Below are positions 26,308 through 35,662 of a stretch of 64,000 bases of DNA, piece by piece. Positions within the stretch are counted from its first letter, which is position 1. Every line of letters begins with the position of its first letter. This stretch comes from Nitrospirota bacterium (GTDB lineage: Bacteria > Nitrospirota > Thermodesulfovibrionia > Thermodesulfovibrionales > UBA6898), in assembly GCA_004321925.1 (NCBI GenBank), contig SCQH01000008.1:1-64000 (forward strand). Reading direction: 5' to 3'. Both the position numbers and the translations under genes were made by a program. The notes beneath the pieces are model-generated. The model worked only from the letters and a program-made list of their open reading frames with translations, was not told the origin of the DNA and did not search any database.

Positions 26308-28399
26308 AGACCGGCTAGCTGCCCGTATTCGGGAATTAAAAGGCATCGGCCCTGTACGGGGCCGCCTCCTCGAAAAGATCGGTATCAAGACCCTGCGGGA
26401 CGCTCTTTATTATCTTCCGTTCAGGTATGAGGACAGAACGCATATCAAGTCAATATCCTGCCTCAATCCCGGGACACTCGAAACAGTCAGGGGAAAGATC
26501 ATGTCGTCGGTCATCCGGCAATACCGCGAAAGGACCGGGAGAAGGCAGACCCGGCTGGAGGTAGCTGTCGATGACGGGACGGGGATTCTCAGGGCCGTGT
26601 GGTTTAATCAGGCATACAGGCAGAAGTCCTTCATTGTCGGGCAGGAACTTTTTTTGAGCGGGGTCGTGCAGACGGAAAGCCGTTCGAAGGGGACCCCTGA
26701 GATGGGGCATCCTGAGTATGAATCGATCACCGACGACCGGGATTCCCTTATTCACACGAACAGGATCGTCCCCATCTACAGGACAACGGAAGGTATAACC
26801 CAGAAACAATTCCGGGCGATACTGCATGAGATCGCATCCGGTCCCGGGTTGACCGTGCATGACCCTGTCCCGGAAGAGGTGTTAAAACGCACAGGCCTGC
26901 CCGGACTTGCGGAGAGCCTGCAACAAGTCCACATGCCCCGCAGCACGACCGACGTCTCTTTGCTGAATACACAGGGAACCCCGTACCATAAACGACTGGC
27001 CTTTGATGAATTTATGCTCTTTGAACTCGGCATGGCCCGTATCAGGGAGGCTACTGCGAGGGCTCAGGGGATATCCTTTGTTGCACAAGGCAGGCTGCTA
27101 AAAAGATTACGTGCCCTGCTGCCTTTCGCCCTCACCGGCGCACAGGAACGGGTCATTACCGAGATACTCGGCGACATGAAAGGATCCTCTCCCATGCGCA
27201 GGCTTCTTCAGGGGGATGTCGGAAGCGGTAAGACGATGGTGGCCCTCGCAGCTATCCTGACCGCGGTGGAATGCGGTTATCAGACGGTCTTTATGGCCCC
27301 GACCGAAGTCCTTGCAGAACAGCATTTTCTGACCCTCGGGAGGCTTGCAACGACGTTGGACCTGACGGTCGAACTGCTGACGGGCAGCACCCGGAACAGG
27401 CGCCTCGGCAAGATCGAATCCGGGGAGGTCGATATTGTTATCGGAACGCACGCGATCATTCAGGAAAAGGTGAGGTTTCGAAGGCTCGGACTGGCGGTTA
27501 TTGACGAACAGCATAAGTTCGGGGTGGTCCAGAGAACTCTGCTCCGGGAGAAGGGCATTCATCCCGACGTCCTCGTCATGACCGCAACCCCCATCCCGCG
27601 TTCGCTGGCCATGACGCTTTTCGGGGATCTTGACTGTTCTGTCCTTGATGAGCTGCCACCCGGCAGAAAACCGGTTCATACGATGGTCTTTGATGCCGAG
27701 GAAAAACAGGAGATTTACCGCATCATAGGGAATGAACTCTCCCGGGGACGGCAGGTCTATGTTGTCTATCCGCTCATCGATGATTCCGAGACAAGCGATC
27801 TGCGTTCTGCAACACAGGGAAAAAAGGCCTTTGAACGGATATTTCCGGAATTTACCGTAGGCCTTCTCCACGGGAAAATGAGCCCTTCTGACAAGGAGGA
27901 GGTCATGAAGCGTTTCAAAAACGGGGCCGTGCAGATCCTGGTAAGCACCACGGTCATTGAGGTCGGCATTGACGTCCCCAATGCTTCGGTCATGATCATA
28001 GTCCATGCAGAACGATTCGGTCTGGCCCAGATGCATCAGTTGCGCGGCAGAATAGGCCGGGGAACTGACAGCTCTCACTGCCTGCTGGTAGCCTATAAAC
28101 CGCTTGGAGATGAGGCCAGGCGCCGGCTCGATGTCCTGGTCGGGTCCGCCGACGGTTTCAGGATATCTGAAGAGGACCTTGCCATCAGGGGACCGGGAGA
28201 ATTTTTCGGCGAACGGCAGGCAGGCTTGCCAGACCTGAGAGTAGCTGATATGCTAAGAGATAGCGATATGCTTGAGGTTGCCCGTACCGAGACAGCCGGA
28301 CTGCTTTGTGGTGATCCCGGACTGAGCGCCTATCCGATGCTCAGGGAAGCGCTTGACATGTTTTGGAAAGAAAAACGGGAGTTGTTCACGACCGGATAA
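26300..28399 (+). CDS. recG: ATP-dependent DNA helicase RecG
   Basis: RecG remodels stalled forks and Holliday junctions. The roughly 699-residue protein has the wedge (OB) domain at about 60-160, Walker A GDVGSGKTM near residue 306, motif II DEQH near 402, and motifs IV-VI in the C-terminal helicase lobe (TTVIEVGIDVPNA, LRGRIGRG), ending with the TRG region. The ATG at 26300 (a TTG lies directly before it at 26297) overlaps nusA by 8 bases. Nearby gene order is unusual, as recG takes the place of infB. Confidence 0.95.
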   Translation: MGKDRLAARIRELKGIGPVRGRLLEKIGIKTLRDALYYLPFRYEDRTHIKSISCLNPGTLETVRGKIMSSVIRQYRERTGRRQTRLEVAVDDGTGILRAVWFNQAYRQKSFIVGQELFLSGVVQTESRSKGTPEMGHPEYESITDDRDSLIHTNRIVPIYRTTEGITQKQFRAILHEIASGPGLTVHDPVPEEVLKRTGLPGLAESLQQVHMPRSTTDVSLLNTQGTPYHKRLAFDEFMLFELGMARIREATARAQGISFVAQGRLLKRLRALLPFALTGAQERVITEILGDMKGSSPMRRLLQGDVGSGKTMVALAAILTAVECGYQTVFMAPTEVLAEQHFLTLGRLATTLDLTVELLTGSTRNRRLGKIESGEVDIVIGTHAIIQEKVRFRRLGLAVIDEQHKFGVVQRTLLREKGIHPDVLVMTATPIPRSLAMTLFGDLDCSVLDELPPGRKPVHTMVFDAEEKQEIYRIIGNELSRGRQVYVVYPLIDDSETSDLRSATQGKKAFERIFPEFTVGLLHGKMSPSDKEEVMKRFKNGAVQILVSTTVIEVGIDVPNASVMIIVHAERFGLAQMHQLRGRIGRGTDSSHCLLVAYKPLGDEARRRLDVLVGSADGFRISEEDLAIRGPGEFFGERQAGLPDLRVADMLRDSDMLEVARTETAGLLCGDPGLSAYPMLREALDMFWKEKRELFTTG

Positions 28400-28408
28400 G
28401 GAGGCGCA

Positions 28409-28723
28409 GTGATCAAGGAACTGAAAAGCGATTTCAAAAAGGGAATCGGCAGGATAAAATGGTTTTCACGTATTTTCTCTGAACGGCTTAAGATCGAGAT
28501 CACTATCGTCAAGCTCCTCTACCGGTCCGATGACATCGACCAGAGGAAGGACGAAATGCTGCTCTCTATCGGGCGAAGGGTTTATGACCTGAAGGGCAAT
28601 CCTGAAAAGAACATTCTGACGGACAGGCAGATCGTAGAGCATCTTGCAGAGATAGAGAGACTGGAAAAAGAGATCCTGGAATTGCAGGAGAAGATAGCTG
28701 AGCTCAGCAGGGTTGGCACGTAG
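28409..28723 (+). CDS. Small coiled-coil protein of unknown function
   Basis: This 104-residue basic/acidic protein starts at GTG 28409 behind a strong AAGGAGG. Most of it is predicted helical; residues 75-100 form a heptad coiled coil (HLAEIERLEKEILELQEKIAEL). There is no signal or membrane span. It sits between recG and the prepilin peptidase and directly abuts the latter. I recognise no family. Confidence 0.7.
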   Translation: MIKELKSDFKKGIGRIKWFSRIFSERLKIEITIVKLLYRSDDIDQRKDEMLLSIGRRVYDLKGNPEKNILTDRQIVEHLAEIERLEKEILELQEKIAELSRVGT

Positions 28724-29497
28724 ATGTCTGTTTATGTCATTGCTTTCATTACGGGAGCCCTCATCGGCTCATTTCTTAATGTCTGTATTTACCGGATACC
28801 CCGGAGTGAGTCCATCGTATACCCTGCATCGAGATGCACGTCATGCGGCAACCCCATAGCTCCCTGGGACAACATCCCGATTGTCAGCTATCTTATCCTC
28901 GGCGGCCGGTGCAGGCATTGCTCCCAGAGATATTCTGCACTCTACCCGCTTGTTGAGACCCTTAACGCGCTTCTTTATACCGCGGTCCTCTGGAGATTCG
29001 GACCTGTCTGGAGTTCGCTGGTCTTTTGTATCTTTGTATCTTCCCTGATAGTCATTACCTTTATCGACCTTGAATTTCAGATCATCCCGGACAGGATAAC
29101 CCTGCCGGGGATCCCGCTCGGCCTCCTTGCAGGAGCACTGCTCCTGCCCGATCCTTTTATGAGGGCGGCTGATCTCGGTATCGTCTCCTCTCTCGTCGGG
29201 CTGCTTGCAGGAGGCGGGATGTTTTATCTTGTTGCCGTCTTGAGCAGGGGCGGGATGGGAGGCGGTGATATCAAGATGATGGCTATGGTCGGCGCACTGA
29301 CCGGGTGGAAGGCGGTCCTGCTGACGACCTTTATCGGCAGCCTGACCGGTTCGGTGATCGGTATCTTCCTCATGGTCTTCAGGGGAAAAGGGAGAAAGAC
29401 CAAAATTCCCTTCGGCCCCTTTCTGGCCTTTGGATCTCTGGTAACCCTTTTCTTCGGACAGGAGATACTGATGTGGTATCTGTATCTCCATAAATAG
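28724..29497 (+). CDS. pilD: Type IV prepilin peptidase / N-methyltransferase
   Basis: PilD cleaves type IV prepilins and pseudopilins and methylates the new N-terminus at the inner membrane. The N-terminal methylase/zinc part has two CxxC pairs (CTSCGNP, CRHCSQR), and the catalytic aspartates lie in FIDLEFQIIPD and GGGDIKMM (the GGGD motif). At 257 residues with multiple hydrophobic segments it is normal in size. The ATG follows directly on the previous TAG. No pilin gene is in the window, so its substrates are elsewhere. Confidence 0.94.
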   Translation: MSVYVIAFITGALIGSFLNVCIYRIPRSESIVYPASRCTSCGNPIAPWDNIPIVSYLILGGRCRHCSQRYSALYPLVETLNALLYTAVLWRFGPVWSSLVFCIFVSSLIVITFIDLEFQIIPDRITLPGIPLGLLAGALLLPDPFMRAADLGIVSSLVGLLAGGGMFYLVAVLSRGGMGGGDIKMMAMVGALTGWKAVLLTTFIGSLTGSVIGIFLMVFRGKGRKTKIPFGPFLAFGSLVTLFFGQEILMWYLYLHK

Positions 29498-29514
29498 CGG
29501 GGGAGGACCGTTCT

Positions 29515-30762
29515 ATGACCCACGCTACTCTGACCTATATAACCCTTTCCTTTGTTGTTCTCCTGCTCATCCTGCTCTACATCATGAGGGCTGCCTTCAG
29601 TTACCGGAGAAAGAAGGACGAAGAGGCTGACAAGGACGCCACTGAGGTAGGTTTTGTCGTCGATGCGTTCCATGGACTGGTAACCTCTCAAAAAGAAAAG
29701 GAACGGGAGCTTGAGATACTCCGGAAACAGGCTGAAGAGCGCGCCACAGCCATCGAAAGCTATAACGAGGACATCCTGCAGAGCGTCCCGAGCGGCGTGG
29801 TGAGCTTTGACCGGCGGCTGACCATCACCAGGATGAATTCGGCAGCAGAAAAGATCCTGGACCTCAGGGAGGCGGACAGCATAGGGATGGAGTACCATGA
29901 GATCTTTGCAAGCCCCATTCGGGAACTGCTGGAAAATAGAGAGACGGTTGAGCGGATAGAGGCTGGGTATGTCACGGTTACCGGCAGGCGGATATGGCTT
30001 GGCCTGAACATGTCTCCGCTGAAGGACAGCACGGGGGCAATTATCGGGCAGATCCTTGTGTTTACCGACCTGACAGAACTGAAGGCGTTTCAGTCTCAGA
30101 AGGAACTGCGTGAACGGCTTTCTAATCTGGGAGAGATGTCTGCCGGAATTGCTCATGAGCTCAGGAACCCTATGGCGGTCATATCAGGATACACGAAGAT
30201 CCTCTCCCGAAAGGTCGATGAGACCTTGCAGCCGGCCGTCGAGGCCATTTCGAAGGAGGTGTCGGTCATGGACAGGATCATTGCCGATTTCCTTTCCTTT
30301 GCCCGGCCTACGGAATTAATGTTGACGCGGGTCGACCCGGGGAGCTTGATCGAAGGCTGTGTTGCCGCCTCAGACGGGGTCCTTGCCGGCATCAGGGTTG
30401 TCACCGATTACGCGGTGCTGCCGGCGATCATGGCGGACGAGGTCCTGTTGCGCCAAACGATCATCAACCTCCTGCAGAACGCTGCTGAATCCATGCCGGA
30501 CGGAGGCGTTCTGACAATACGGACGCTCCTGAAAGACCGGCTGAGCATATCGATATCGGATACCGGTCATGGTATTCCCGAAAACATTCAGGATAAGATA
30601 TTTCTGCCTTTCTTTACGACAAAGGAACGGGGAACCGGACTCGGTCTTTCGATCGTCCATAAAGTGGTGATATCTCATGGCGGCAGCCTCGACCTGGAGA
30701 CGAGCAGTAAAGGAACCACCTTTGTTATAAACCTGCCGAAAGACGTGCTGATCGAGACATGA
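29515..30762 (+). CDS. Membrane histidine kinase with PAS domain (PilS/NtrB-like)
   Basis: The 415-residue kinase has one N-terminal membrane span (about 8-29), a short coiled coil, a PAS domain (about 75-185) and a HisKA/HATPase pair. The phospho-acceptor is His214 in GIAHELRNPM; N-box NLLQNAAESMP, G1 DTGHGIPENI and G2 GTGLGLSIVHK follow. The HELRNP style is typical of NtrB/PilS/ZraS kinases that pair with sigma-54 activators. No response regulator is adjacent, so it is an orphan here. GGGGGAGG precedes the ATG. Confidence 0.9.
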   Translation: MTHATLTYITLSFVVLLLILLYIMRAAFSYRRKKDEEADKDATEVGFVVDAFHGLVTSQKEKERELEILRKQAEERATAIESYNEDILQSVPSGVVSFDRRLTITRMNSAAEKILDLREADSIGMEYHEIFASPIRELLENRETVERIEAGYVTVTGRRIWLGLNMSPLKDSTGAIIGQILVFTDLTELKAFQSQKELRERLSNLGEMSAGIAHELRNPMAVISGYTKILSRKVDETLQPAVEAISKEVSVMDRIIADFLSFARPTELMLTRVDPGSLIEGCVAASDGVLAGIRVVTDYAVLPAIMADEVLLRQTIINLLQNAAESMPDGGVLTIRTLLKDRLSISISDTGHGIPENIQDKIFLPFFTTKERGTGLGLSIVHKVVISHGGSLDLETSSKGTTFVINLPKDVLIET

Positions 30763-30834
30763 AGCGTAAGGGCAGGGCGTGTTGCCGGAGGTTTCTCTCT
30801 AGGTAAACCGGGTGAAATAGACTAAGATATTCAT

Positions 30835-32733
30835 ATGAGCATGGAAATGAACAGTATAACGGATATGATAGCATCTCTCAGAAAGGACTACCCTGAGAAA
30901 TTCGTGTCCGAGGATGCGATCTTTGGTCATATTCACCCCGGCGACAGGATCTTCATCGGCACGGGCTGCGGGGAACCCCAGTACCTGATGCAGTCCCTGG
31001 TCCGCTATCTGCAGAGCCACCCCAAGGCCTTTTTCGACACGGAGATACTGCAGGTCTGGAACCTTGGGGTTACCCCCTATGCCGATAAAAAATATAAGGA
31101 CAACTTCCGCTATAATTCATTTTTCATAGGCCAAAACACCCGTGATGCCGTTAATAAGGGACTGTCGGATTATACACCGGTATTCCTTTCAGCTGTCCCC
31201 GGACTTTTCTCCAAGAAACGTGTTCCGGTCGATGTCGCGCTGATCCAGACATCGCTTCCGGACAAGCACGGTTATGTGAGCCTGGGGGTGAGCGTCGATA
31301 TTGTGCAGGCTGCAGTGAATAGTGCTGAACTGGTCATCGCACAGGTCAATTCCCATATGCCCCGGGTCCATGGTGACACCTTTCTGCACCTCAGAGAACT
31401 GGACTTTGTCATACCCCATGAGGAGGATCTCCTGGAGTTTGAAACCACGGTTCCGGACGATATCGTCCACAAGATAGGGCAGTATGTCTCCCAGATCATA
31501 CAGGATGGCGATACGATCCAGGTTGGCTATGGGAGTCTCCCGAACGCCATCCTGGCCCATCTGCATACAAAGAAGCATCTGGGCGTGCATACTGAACTGC
31601 TCAGTGACGGCATCGTGGATCTGATGAAAAAAGGCATTATCGATAATTCGCGTAAGGAGCTCAACAGGGGCAAGACCGTTGCCGCGTTCTGCATGGGGAA
31701 GAAAGAGACGTACGAATTCATCCATGATAACCCGGCCGTTGAATTCAGGCCGGTCAATTACACCAATAATCCCCTGGTGATCGCACGCAATAAGAATGTT
31801 GTAGCGATCAACAGCGCCCTCGAAATAGACCTTACCGGGCAGGCGACCGCTGAATCACTCGGAAAATATTTTTTCAGCGGCATCGGGGGCCAAGCCGATT
31901 TTATGCGAGGGGCGATCCTGTCGGATGGCGGAAAAACAATACTGGCCCTGCAGTCAACCGCCGAAGACGGGGAGGTTTCACGCATTGTCCCGCTCCTCGC
32001 CGAAGGGGCCGGCGTTACCCTGACCAGAGGTGATCTGCATTATGTGATCACCGAATATGGCATCGCGTATCTGCACGGCAAGAACATTCGTGAGCGGGCA
32101 ATGGACCTGATCGCCATAGCCCATCCCCGGTTCAGACAGACGCTTATCGAAAAGGCGAGGGGGCTTTCCCTGATCTACCGGGACCAGGCGTTCATTGCCG
32201 GGGAAAAGGGTGAATATCCGCGTGACCTCGAAACGACGAGGACCACCAGGTCCGGATTGAACCTTATCTTCAGGCCGGTCAAGATCAGCGACGAACACCT
32301 GCTGAAGGATTTCTTCTATGCCCTATCCAGCGATTCCCTGCATAGCCGCTTTATCTCCATGCGCAATGATATGCCGCACGAAAGACTCCAGCAGTTCGTT
32401 GCCATTGATTATTCGAAGGAGATGGTCATTCTGGCGATCGTCCGGACGGACAATATTGAGCGGATCATCGGTATGGGACAGTATTTTATCGATGCCGAAA
32501 CACATATGGCAGAAGTTGCCTTTGTCGTCCTTGATGAGTATCATGACAAAGGGGTCGGCAGTGAGCTGCTTTTCTATCTGACCTATCTCGCCAAGAAGAA
32601 CGGGCTGCACGGGTTTACCGCAGCAGTAATGAGCGACAATAAAAAAATGACGCATCTCTTCGAAAGGGCGGGCTTTGTCATCGAGGCAACCTCAGACACA
32701 ACGGTCTATGAACTCTCCCTGTCCTTCAGGTAA
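30835..32733 (+). CDS. Acetyl-CoA hydrolase/transferase fused to GNAT acetyltransferase
   Basis: This 632-residue fusion has a CoA-transferase family I-like catalytic part at residues 1-455 (VGYGSLPNAILAHL, LHTELLSDGIVDLMKKG, GGQADFMRGA, TEYGIAYLHGK) and a GNAT domain at 480-630 (VAFVVLDEYHDKGVGSELLFYL, FERAGF). The first part would hydrolyse acyl-CoA or transfer CoA between acyl groups; the second would acetylate an unknown amine. Such fusions occur in several anaerobic lineages, and CoA-dependent protein acetylation as a regulatory link is a possible inference. Shine-Dalgarno is weak. It converges on the receiver-PilZ gene with 15 bases between. Confidence 0.88.
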   Translation: MSMEMNSITDMIASLRKDYPEKFVSEDAIFGHIHPGDRIFIGTGCGEPQYLMQSLVRYLQSHPKAFFDTEILQVWNLGVTPYADKKYKDNFRYNSFFIGQNTRDAVNKGLSDYTPVFLSAVPGLFSKKRVPVDVALIQTSLPDKHGYVSLGVSVDIVQAAVNSAELVIAQVNSHMPRVHGDTFLHLRELDFVIPHEEDLLEFETTVPDDIVHKIGQYVSQIIQDGDTIQVGYGSLPNAILAHLHTKKHLGVHTELLSDGIVDLMKKGIIDNSRKELNRGKTVAAFCMGKKETYEFIHDNPAVEFRPVNYTNNPLVIARNKNVVAINSALEIDLTGQATAESLGKYFFSGIGGQADFMRGAILSDGGKTILALQSTAEDGEVSRIVPLLAEGAGVTLTRGDLHYVITEYGIAYLHGKNIRERAMDLIAIAHPRFRQTLIEKARGLSLIYRDQAFIAGEKGEYPRDLETTRTTRSGLNLIFRPVKISDEHLLKDFFYALSSDSLHSRFISMRNDMPHERLQQFVAIDYSKEMVILAIVRTDNIERIIGMGQYFIDAETHMAEVAFVVLDEYHDKGVGSELLFYLTYLAKKNGLHGFTAAVMSDNKKMTHLFERAGFVIEATSDTTVYELSLSFR

Positions 32734-32748
32734 ACAGGGGCACCGGCC

Positions 32749-33429
32749 TCAGTCTTTTCCTGCGCGGTCATTAATAAAGTCCTCGATGGCGGTCCTGGAC
32801 GAGTCACGAAGATTTATGAATTTGATGCCATACTGGTGGGACCCATCCTGAGCATGTATTACCCTGACCACTTCGCTGTCGGTCACGATCCTCTCTGACC
32901 CGGGCAGGAAAAATGAGCACGTGACATGCTCACCGCTGCGGAGTACCTTTTCCGTCCTGATCAATATGCCGGTGGCGCTGATATTTTGCGAGGTGCAGAA
33001 GAACGGACCGCTCACGTTCTTGCCCTCGACCGATATTTTCAGGAGTATCCTGCAGCTTTTCCTGGACGATATGCTCAATAACTGGCTGAGCTTGCCGAGC
33101 AGAACTGCCTTGTCAAGCGGTTTTGTTATATAGTCATTGACGTTACAGCGCATGACCCTGTCGATGTCCGCTGTCGTGTTCCTGCAGACTATCAGGATGG
33201 ATACCTGCCGCAGCACCTCGTCGTTCCTGACGACGCGACAGAAATCCTCTGTGCTCATGCCGGGCGTATGCAGGTCCGTAATGATGACATCAGCCTTTTC
33301 AGCCCGGTGGATCTCAAGCGCCTGGTCGGCGGTATACGCGGTAAGCACCTGATGACCATTCCTGCCGAGCAGGCTGTGGTCCTGATCGACAACGGTCATC
33401 AGACTGTCCACTATAAGTATTTTTTTCAT
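32749..33429 (-). CDS. Receiver-PilZ protein (c-di-GMP-binding response regulator)
   Basis: Residues 1-115 form a response-regulator receiver with phosphorylatable Asp52 (ITDLHTPGM) and Lys103 (YITKPLD); the usual Thr before it is a Cys82, and the acidic pair has only one Asp at position 8. Residues 120-215 form a PilZ domain with R-K-S-C-R (RxxxR) and NISATG (NxSxxG), so c-di-GMP binding is likely. Such proteins couple phosphorylation to c-di-GMP outputs such as motility. It is the last gene of the minus-strand run, 5 bases after the DUF1189-like gene. Confidence 0.88.
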   Translation of the reverse strand: MKKILIVDSLMTVVDQDHSLLGRNGHQVLTAYTADQALEIHRAEKADVIITDLHTPGMSTEDFCRVVRNDEVLRQVSILIVCRNTTADIDRVMRCNVNDYITKPLDKAVLLGKLSQLLSISSRKSCRILLKISVEGKNVSGPFFCTSQNISATGILIRTEKVLRSGEHVTCSFFLPGSERIVTDSEVVRVIHAQDGSHQYGIKFINLRDSSRTAIEDFINDRAGKD

Positions 33430-33434
33430 TTCTT

Positions 33435-34217
33435 CTAACCTTTCACATCAGGTAATGGGATTGATTTTACTGCATAGGTAATATAGCCAAGGGGGGTGAT
33501 GACGCTCACGAGCCACCAAAAGGGGACAGCAACACCCGCCAGGGTAAGCAAAGCCCCTGACAGCAGCACCGGGGTCAGGGACACCGCAGCGAGACGGACG
33601 AGGGATTTGAAATCCAGACTTGCGCCTGTTCCCCGGGCCACCATGCCGCCAAAAACTGCATAGAGTACAGCCAGAAGCGTATTGAGCAGCCAGGAAAAAA
33701 ACAGGGAAACCGGATAATAGATAAAGGGAAATGTCTCTACGAACGAGTCCATGAAATCAAAGGCACTGCCGCGGTCAATGACGACCTTATCACCGAAATC
33801 GGAAAGGTTGAACGTCCTGCTCTCATGCCCGTCTCTTCCGAGCACGATGGTTCTCTTTGTGAAAAGGACCATGGCCTTTGACCCGCGGAGGGAGTTCATG
33901 CTGCCGGTTGTGTCGATGATCATAAAGGGATCGCCGGTTTTCTCATCCTTGATGATATATGGCTCGGGTTCGCTGATGGACAACTCGCCTTTTGATATGG
34001 TGATCAGGGGCAGCTGCCTGATGTACATGGCCGCTTCCCGATTTATATAGGTTGAGACGTCGGCCTGCATCTTCATTACCCCCGGCAATGTGCAGAGGGC
34101 AAGCAACGCTGCCAGATAGGCAAGGCCGGTCCCCTTCCAGCGGCTGATTACATCATAATAGAACTGCCGGGAAAAGAACGATAAGTACAATGCGTGGAGA
34201 AAGGAATATTCTTTCAT
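33435..34217 (-). CDS. DUF1189-like membrane protein
   Basis: The 260-residue protein has an N-terminal hydrophobic span near 28-47, a large soluble loop (60-160) and several hydrophobic segments in the last 100 residues. The start (EYSFLHALYLSFFSRQFYYDV) and overall layout match DUF1189 proteins of unknown function. It overlaps the lspA stop by one base (TGATG), so it is co-translated with the signal peptidase. Function unknown. Confidence 0.75.
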   Translation of the reverse strand: MKEYSFLHALYLSFFSRQFYYDVISRWKGTGLAYLAALLALCTLPGVMKMQADVSTYINREAAMYIRQLPLITISKGELSISEPEPYIIKDEKTGDPFMIIDTTGSMNSLRGSKAMVLFTKRTIVLGRDGHESRTFNLSDFGDKVVIDRGSAFDFMDSFVETFPFIYYPVSLFFSWLLNTLLAVLYAVFGGMVARGTGASLDFKSLVRLAAVSLTPVLLSGALLTLAGVAVPFWWLVSVITPLGYITYAVKSIPLPDVKG

Positions 34218-34672
34218 CAGGTGCTGCTTCCACGTGGAAATGAGTTCAGCAGCAGTAACAGGATGCCAAGAGACAGCGCAGAATCCGCTATATTGAAGGC
34301 CGGCCAGTAATGTCTGCCGGCGTGGAACTCAAGAAAATCGATAACATAGCCGTGAAGCAGTCTGTCCAGAAGGTTGCCTGCAGCTCCTCCGAGGATAAGG
34401 GCAAGCCCATAGCTGTTTTCACGATCCTTGTATATGAGGATCAGGATACAGATGATCGCAACACTCGAGACGGTTATGAAAAACAGGTTGCCAAGCTCCC
34501 GGAACATTCCGAAGGCAGAGCCGATGTTCCGGTAATAGACGATATTGAATACCGGGAGGACCGTTACAACATCCAGAAAATGCAGCGTTCTCAGGATCAG
34601 CAGCTTCGTCAGCTGGTCCAGGGCAAAAACCGTGAAAGAGATCATTAGGGGCAGAAGGTACCGGGATTTCAT
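34217..34672 (-). CDS. lspA: Lipoprotein signal peptidase II
   Basis: LspA removes signal peptides from prolipoproteins after diacylglyceryl transfer at the inner membrane. The 151-residue protein has four hydrophobic segments, and its catalytic aspartates are in AGNLLDRLLHGYVIDF and FNIADSAL. The conserved NIGSAFGM is present. The lipoproteins in this window (879-1406, 43129-43683, 48063-49622, 56267-56791) are its expected clients. It lies 11 bases after the acetyltransferase gene. Confidence 0.95.
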   Translation of the reverse strand: MKSRYLLPLMISFTVFALDQLTKLLILRTLHFLDVVTVLPVFNIVYYRNIGSAFGMFRELGNLFFITVSSVAIICILILIYKDRENSYGLALILGGAAGNLLDRLLHGYVIDFLEFHAGRHYWPAFNIADSALSLGILLLLLNSFPRGSST

Positions 34673-34683
34673 TGTCGTTAAAC

Positions 34684-35136
34684 TCAGAGATTAAGGATCA
34701 AGGCATGCTCATCGCATTCGGGAAACTTGGGGCAGCGTATGCAATCTCCCCATATCTTCTGGGGCAGGGCCGCCTTGTCAACCTCCTTAAAGGCCAGTTC
34801 CCTGAAAAAAGAGGGCCGGTAGGTCAGCACAAAGACCCTGCTGGCTCCCAGCAGTTTTGCATCCGAAAGGCAGCGGCGGACAAGCTTCCTGCCTATGCCC
34901 ATGCTCTGATATTCCTTCATCACCGCAAGAGATCTTATCTCCGCAAGGTCATCCCATAATATGTGCAGGGCGCAGACGCCGATGATCTTTCCCCCATCTT
35001 CGGCAATATGAAAATCCCGGACATTTTCATACAGCTCATTGATCGACCGGGGGATCATCTCCTCCCTGCGTGCAAATTCATTGACCAGTTTCTGGATCTC
35101 CCGTATATCTCCAAGCTTAGCCCTTCTTATTTTCAA
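34684..35136 (-). CDS. GNAT acetyltransferase (short N-acetylglutamate synthase-like)
   Basis: The protein has the GNAT fold: LKIRRAKLGDIREIQKLV, IIGVCALHILWDDLAEIRSLAVMKEYQSMGIGRKLV (CoA-binding Q/R-x2-G-x-G/A) and FVLTYRPSFFRELAFKEVD. This pattern resembles the short ArgA-like N-acetylglutamate synthases of several bacteria, which would provide the first arginine step, but substrate is not proven. I take the TTG at 35136 (GAGGGGG site 9 bases before), giving 150 residues and a 20-base overlap with the gamma subunit gene; an ATG at 35169 would give 161 residues. It has four C-terminal cysteine/histidine residues (DCIRCPKFPECDEH). Confidence 0.8.
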   Translation of the reverse strand: MKIRRAKLGDIREIQKLVNEFARREEMIPRSINELYENVRDFHIAEDGGKIIGVCALHILWDDLAEIRSLAVMKEYQSMGIGRKLVRRCLSDAKLLGASRVFVLTYRPSFFRELAFKEVDKAALPQKIWGDCIRCPKFPECDEHALILNL

Positions 35137-35662
35137 TGTATGAAACCCCCTCTTGAAATGCCCTGACATTGACCCCGGATGCGCGATGGTAGGGGCTTTC
35201 CGGGTCTTCGAATATTCCGTTGAGCGATGTGAATTTCAGCAGGTGCGTTTGTGCCAGGAGAGCGCCCAGCATGACCATGTTCGCTGATTTTGTGGTCAGC
35301 ACTGAACTGGCCACCTCGGTTGCCGGGACAGGGACGGTCACTATGTCGGAACGGAGAACAGGCCTGGTGATGAGCGATGAATCATAAAGAAGATATCCAT
35401 GCCTGCGGAGCCCCTGCTGGTATTTCTCCAGCGAGATGCTGTTCATCGCAATCAGGATATCGGGGTTCTGCACTACCGGAGAACCGATCATCTCATCCGA
35501 AATGATAACCGTGCAGTTTGCGGCGCCACCCCTCATTTCGGCACCGTACGACGGGAACCAGGTCACTTCTTTTTTCTCCGCGGCTGCAGCAAAGGCCAGG
35601 ACCTTTCCGAGGAAAAGGATCCCCTGCCCGCCGGAGCCGGCAATGATAAGTTTTGTGATCAC
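35117..35662 (-). CDS. 2-Oxoacid:ferredoxin oxidoreductase, gamma subunit
   Basis: The 181-residue gamma subunit carries the AGSGGQGILFLGKVLA motif and the SYGAEMRGGAANC segment of the VorC/KorC group. It helps form the catalytic complex with alpha and beta subunits. The start is GTG at 35662, overlapping the beta stop by 4 bases (GTGA). An ATG at 35734 would add 24 residues lying in the beta gene. It has no alpha subunit beside it; the probable partner is at 23442-24560. Confidence 0.88.
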   Translation of the reverse strand: MITKLIIAGSGGQGILFLGKVLAFAAAAEKKEVTWFPSYGAEMRGGAANCTVIISDEMIGSPVVQNPDILIAMNSISLEKYQQGLRRHGYLLYDSSLITRPVLRSDIVTVPVPATEVASSVLTTKSANMVMLGALLAQTHLLKFTSLNGIFEDPESPYHRASGVNVRAFQEGVSYIENKKG

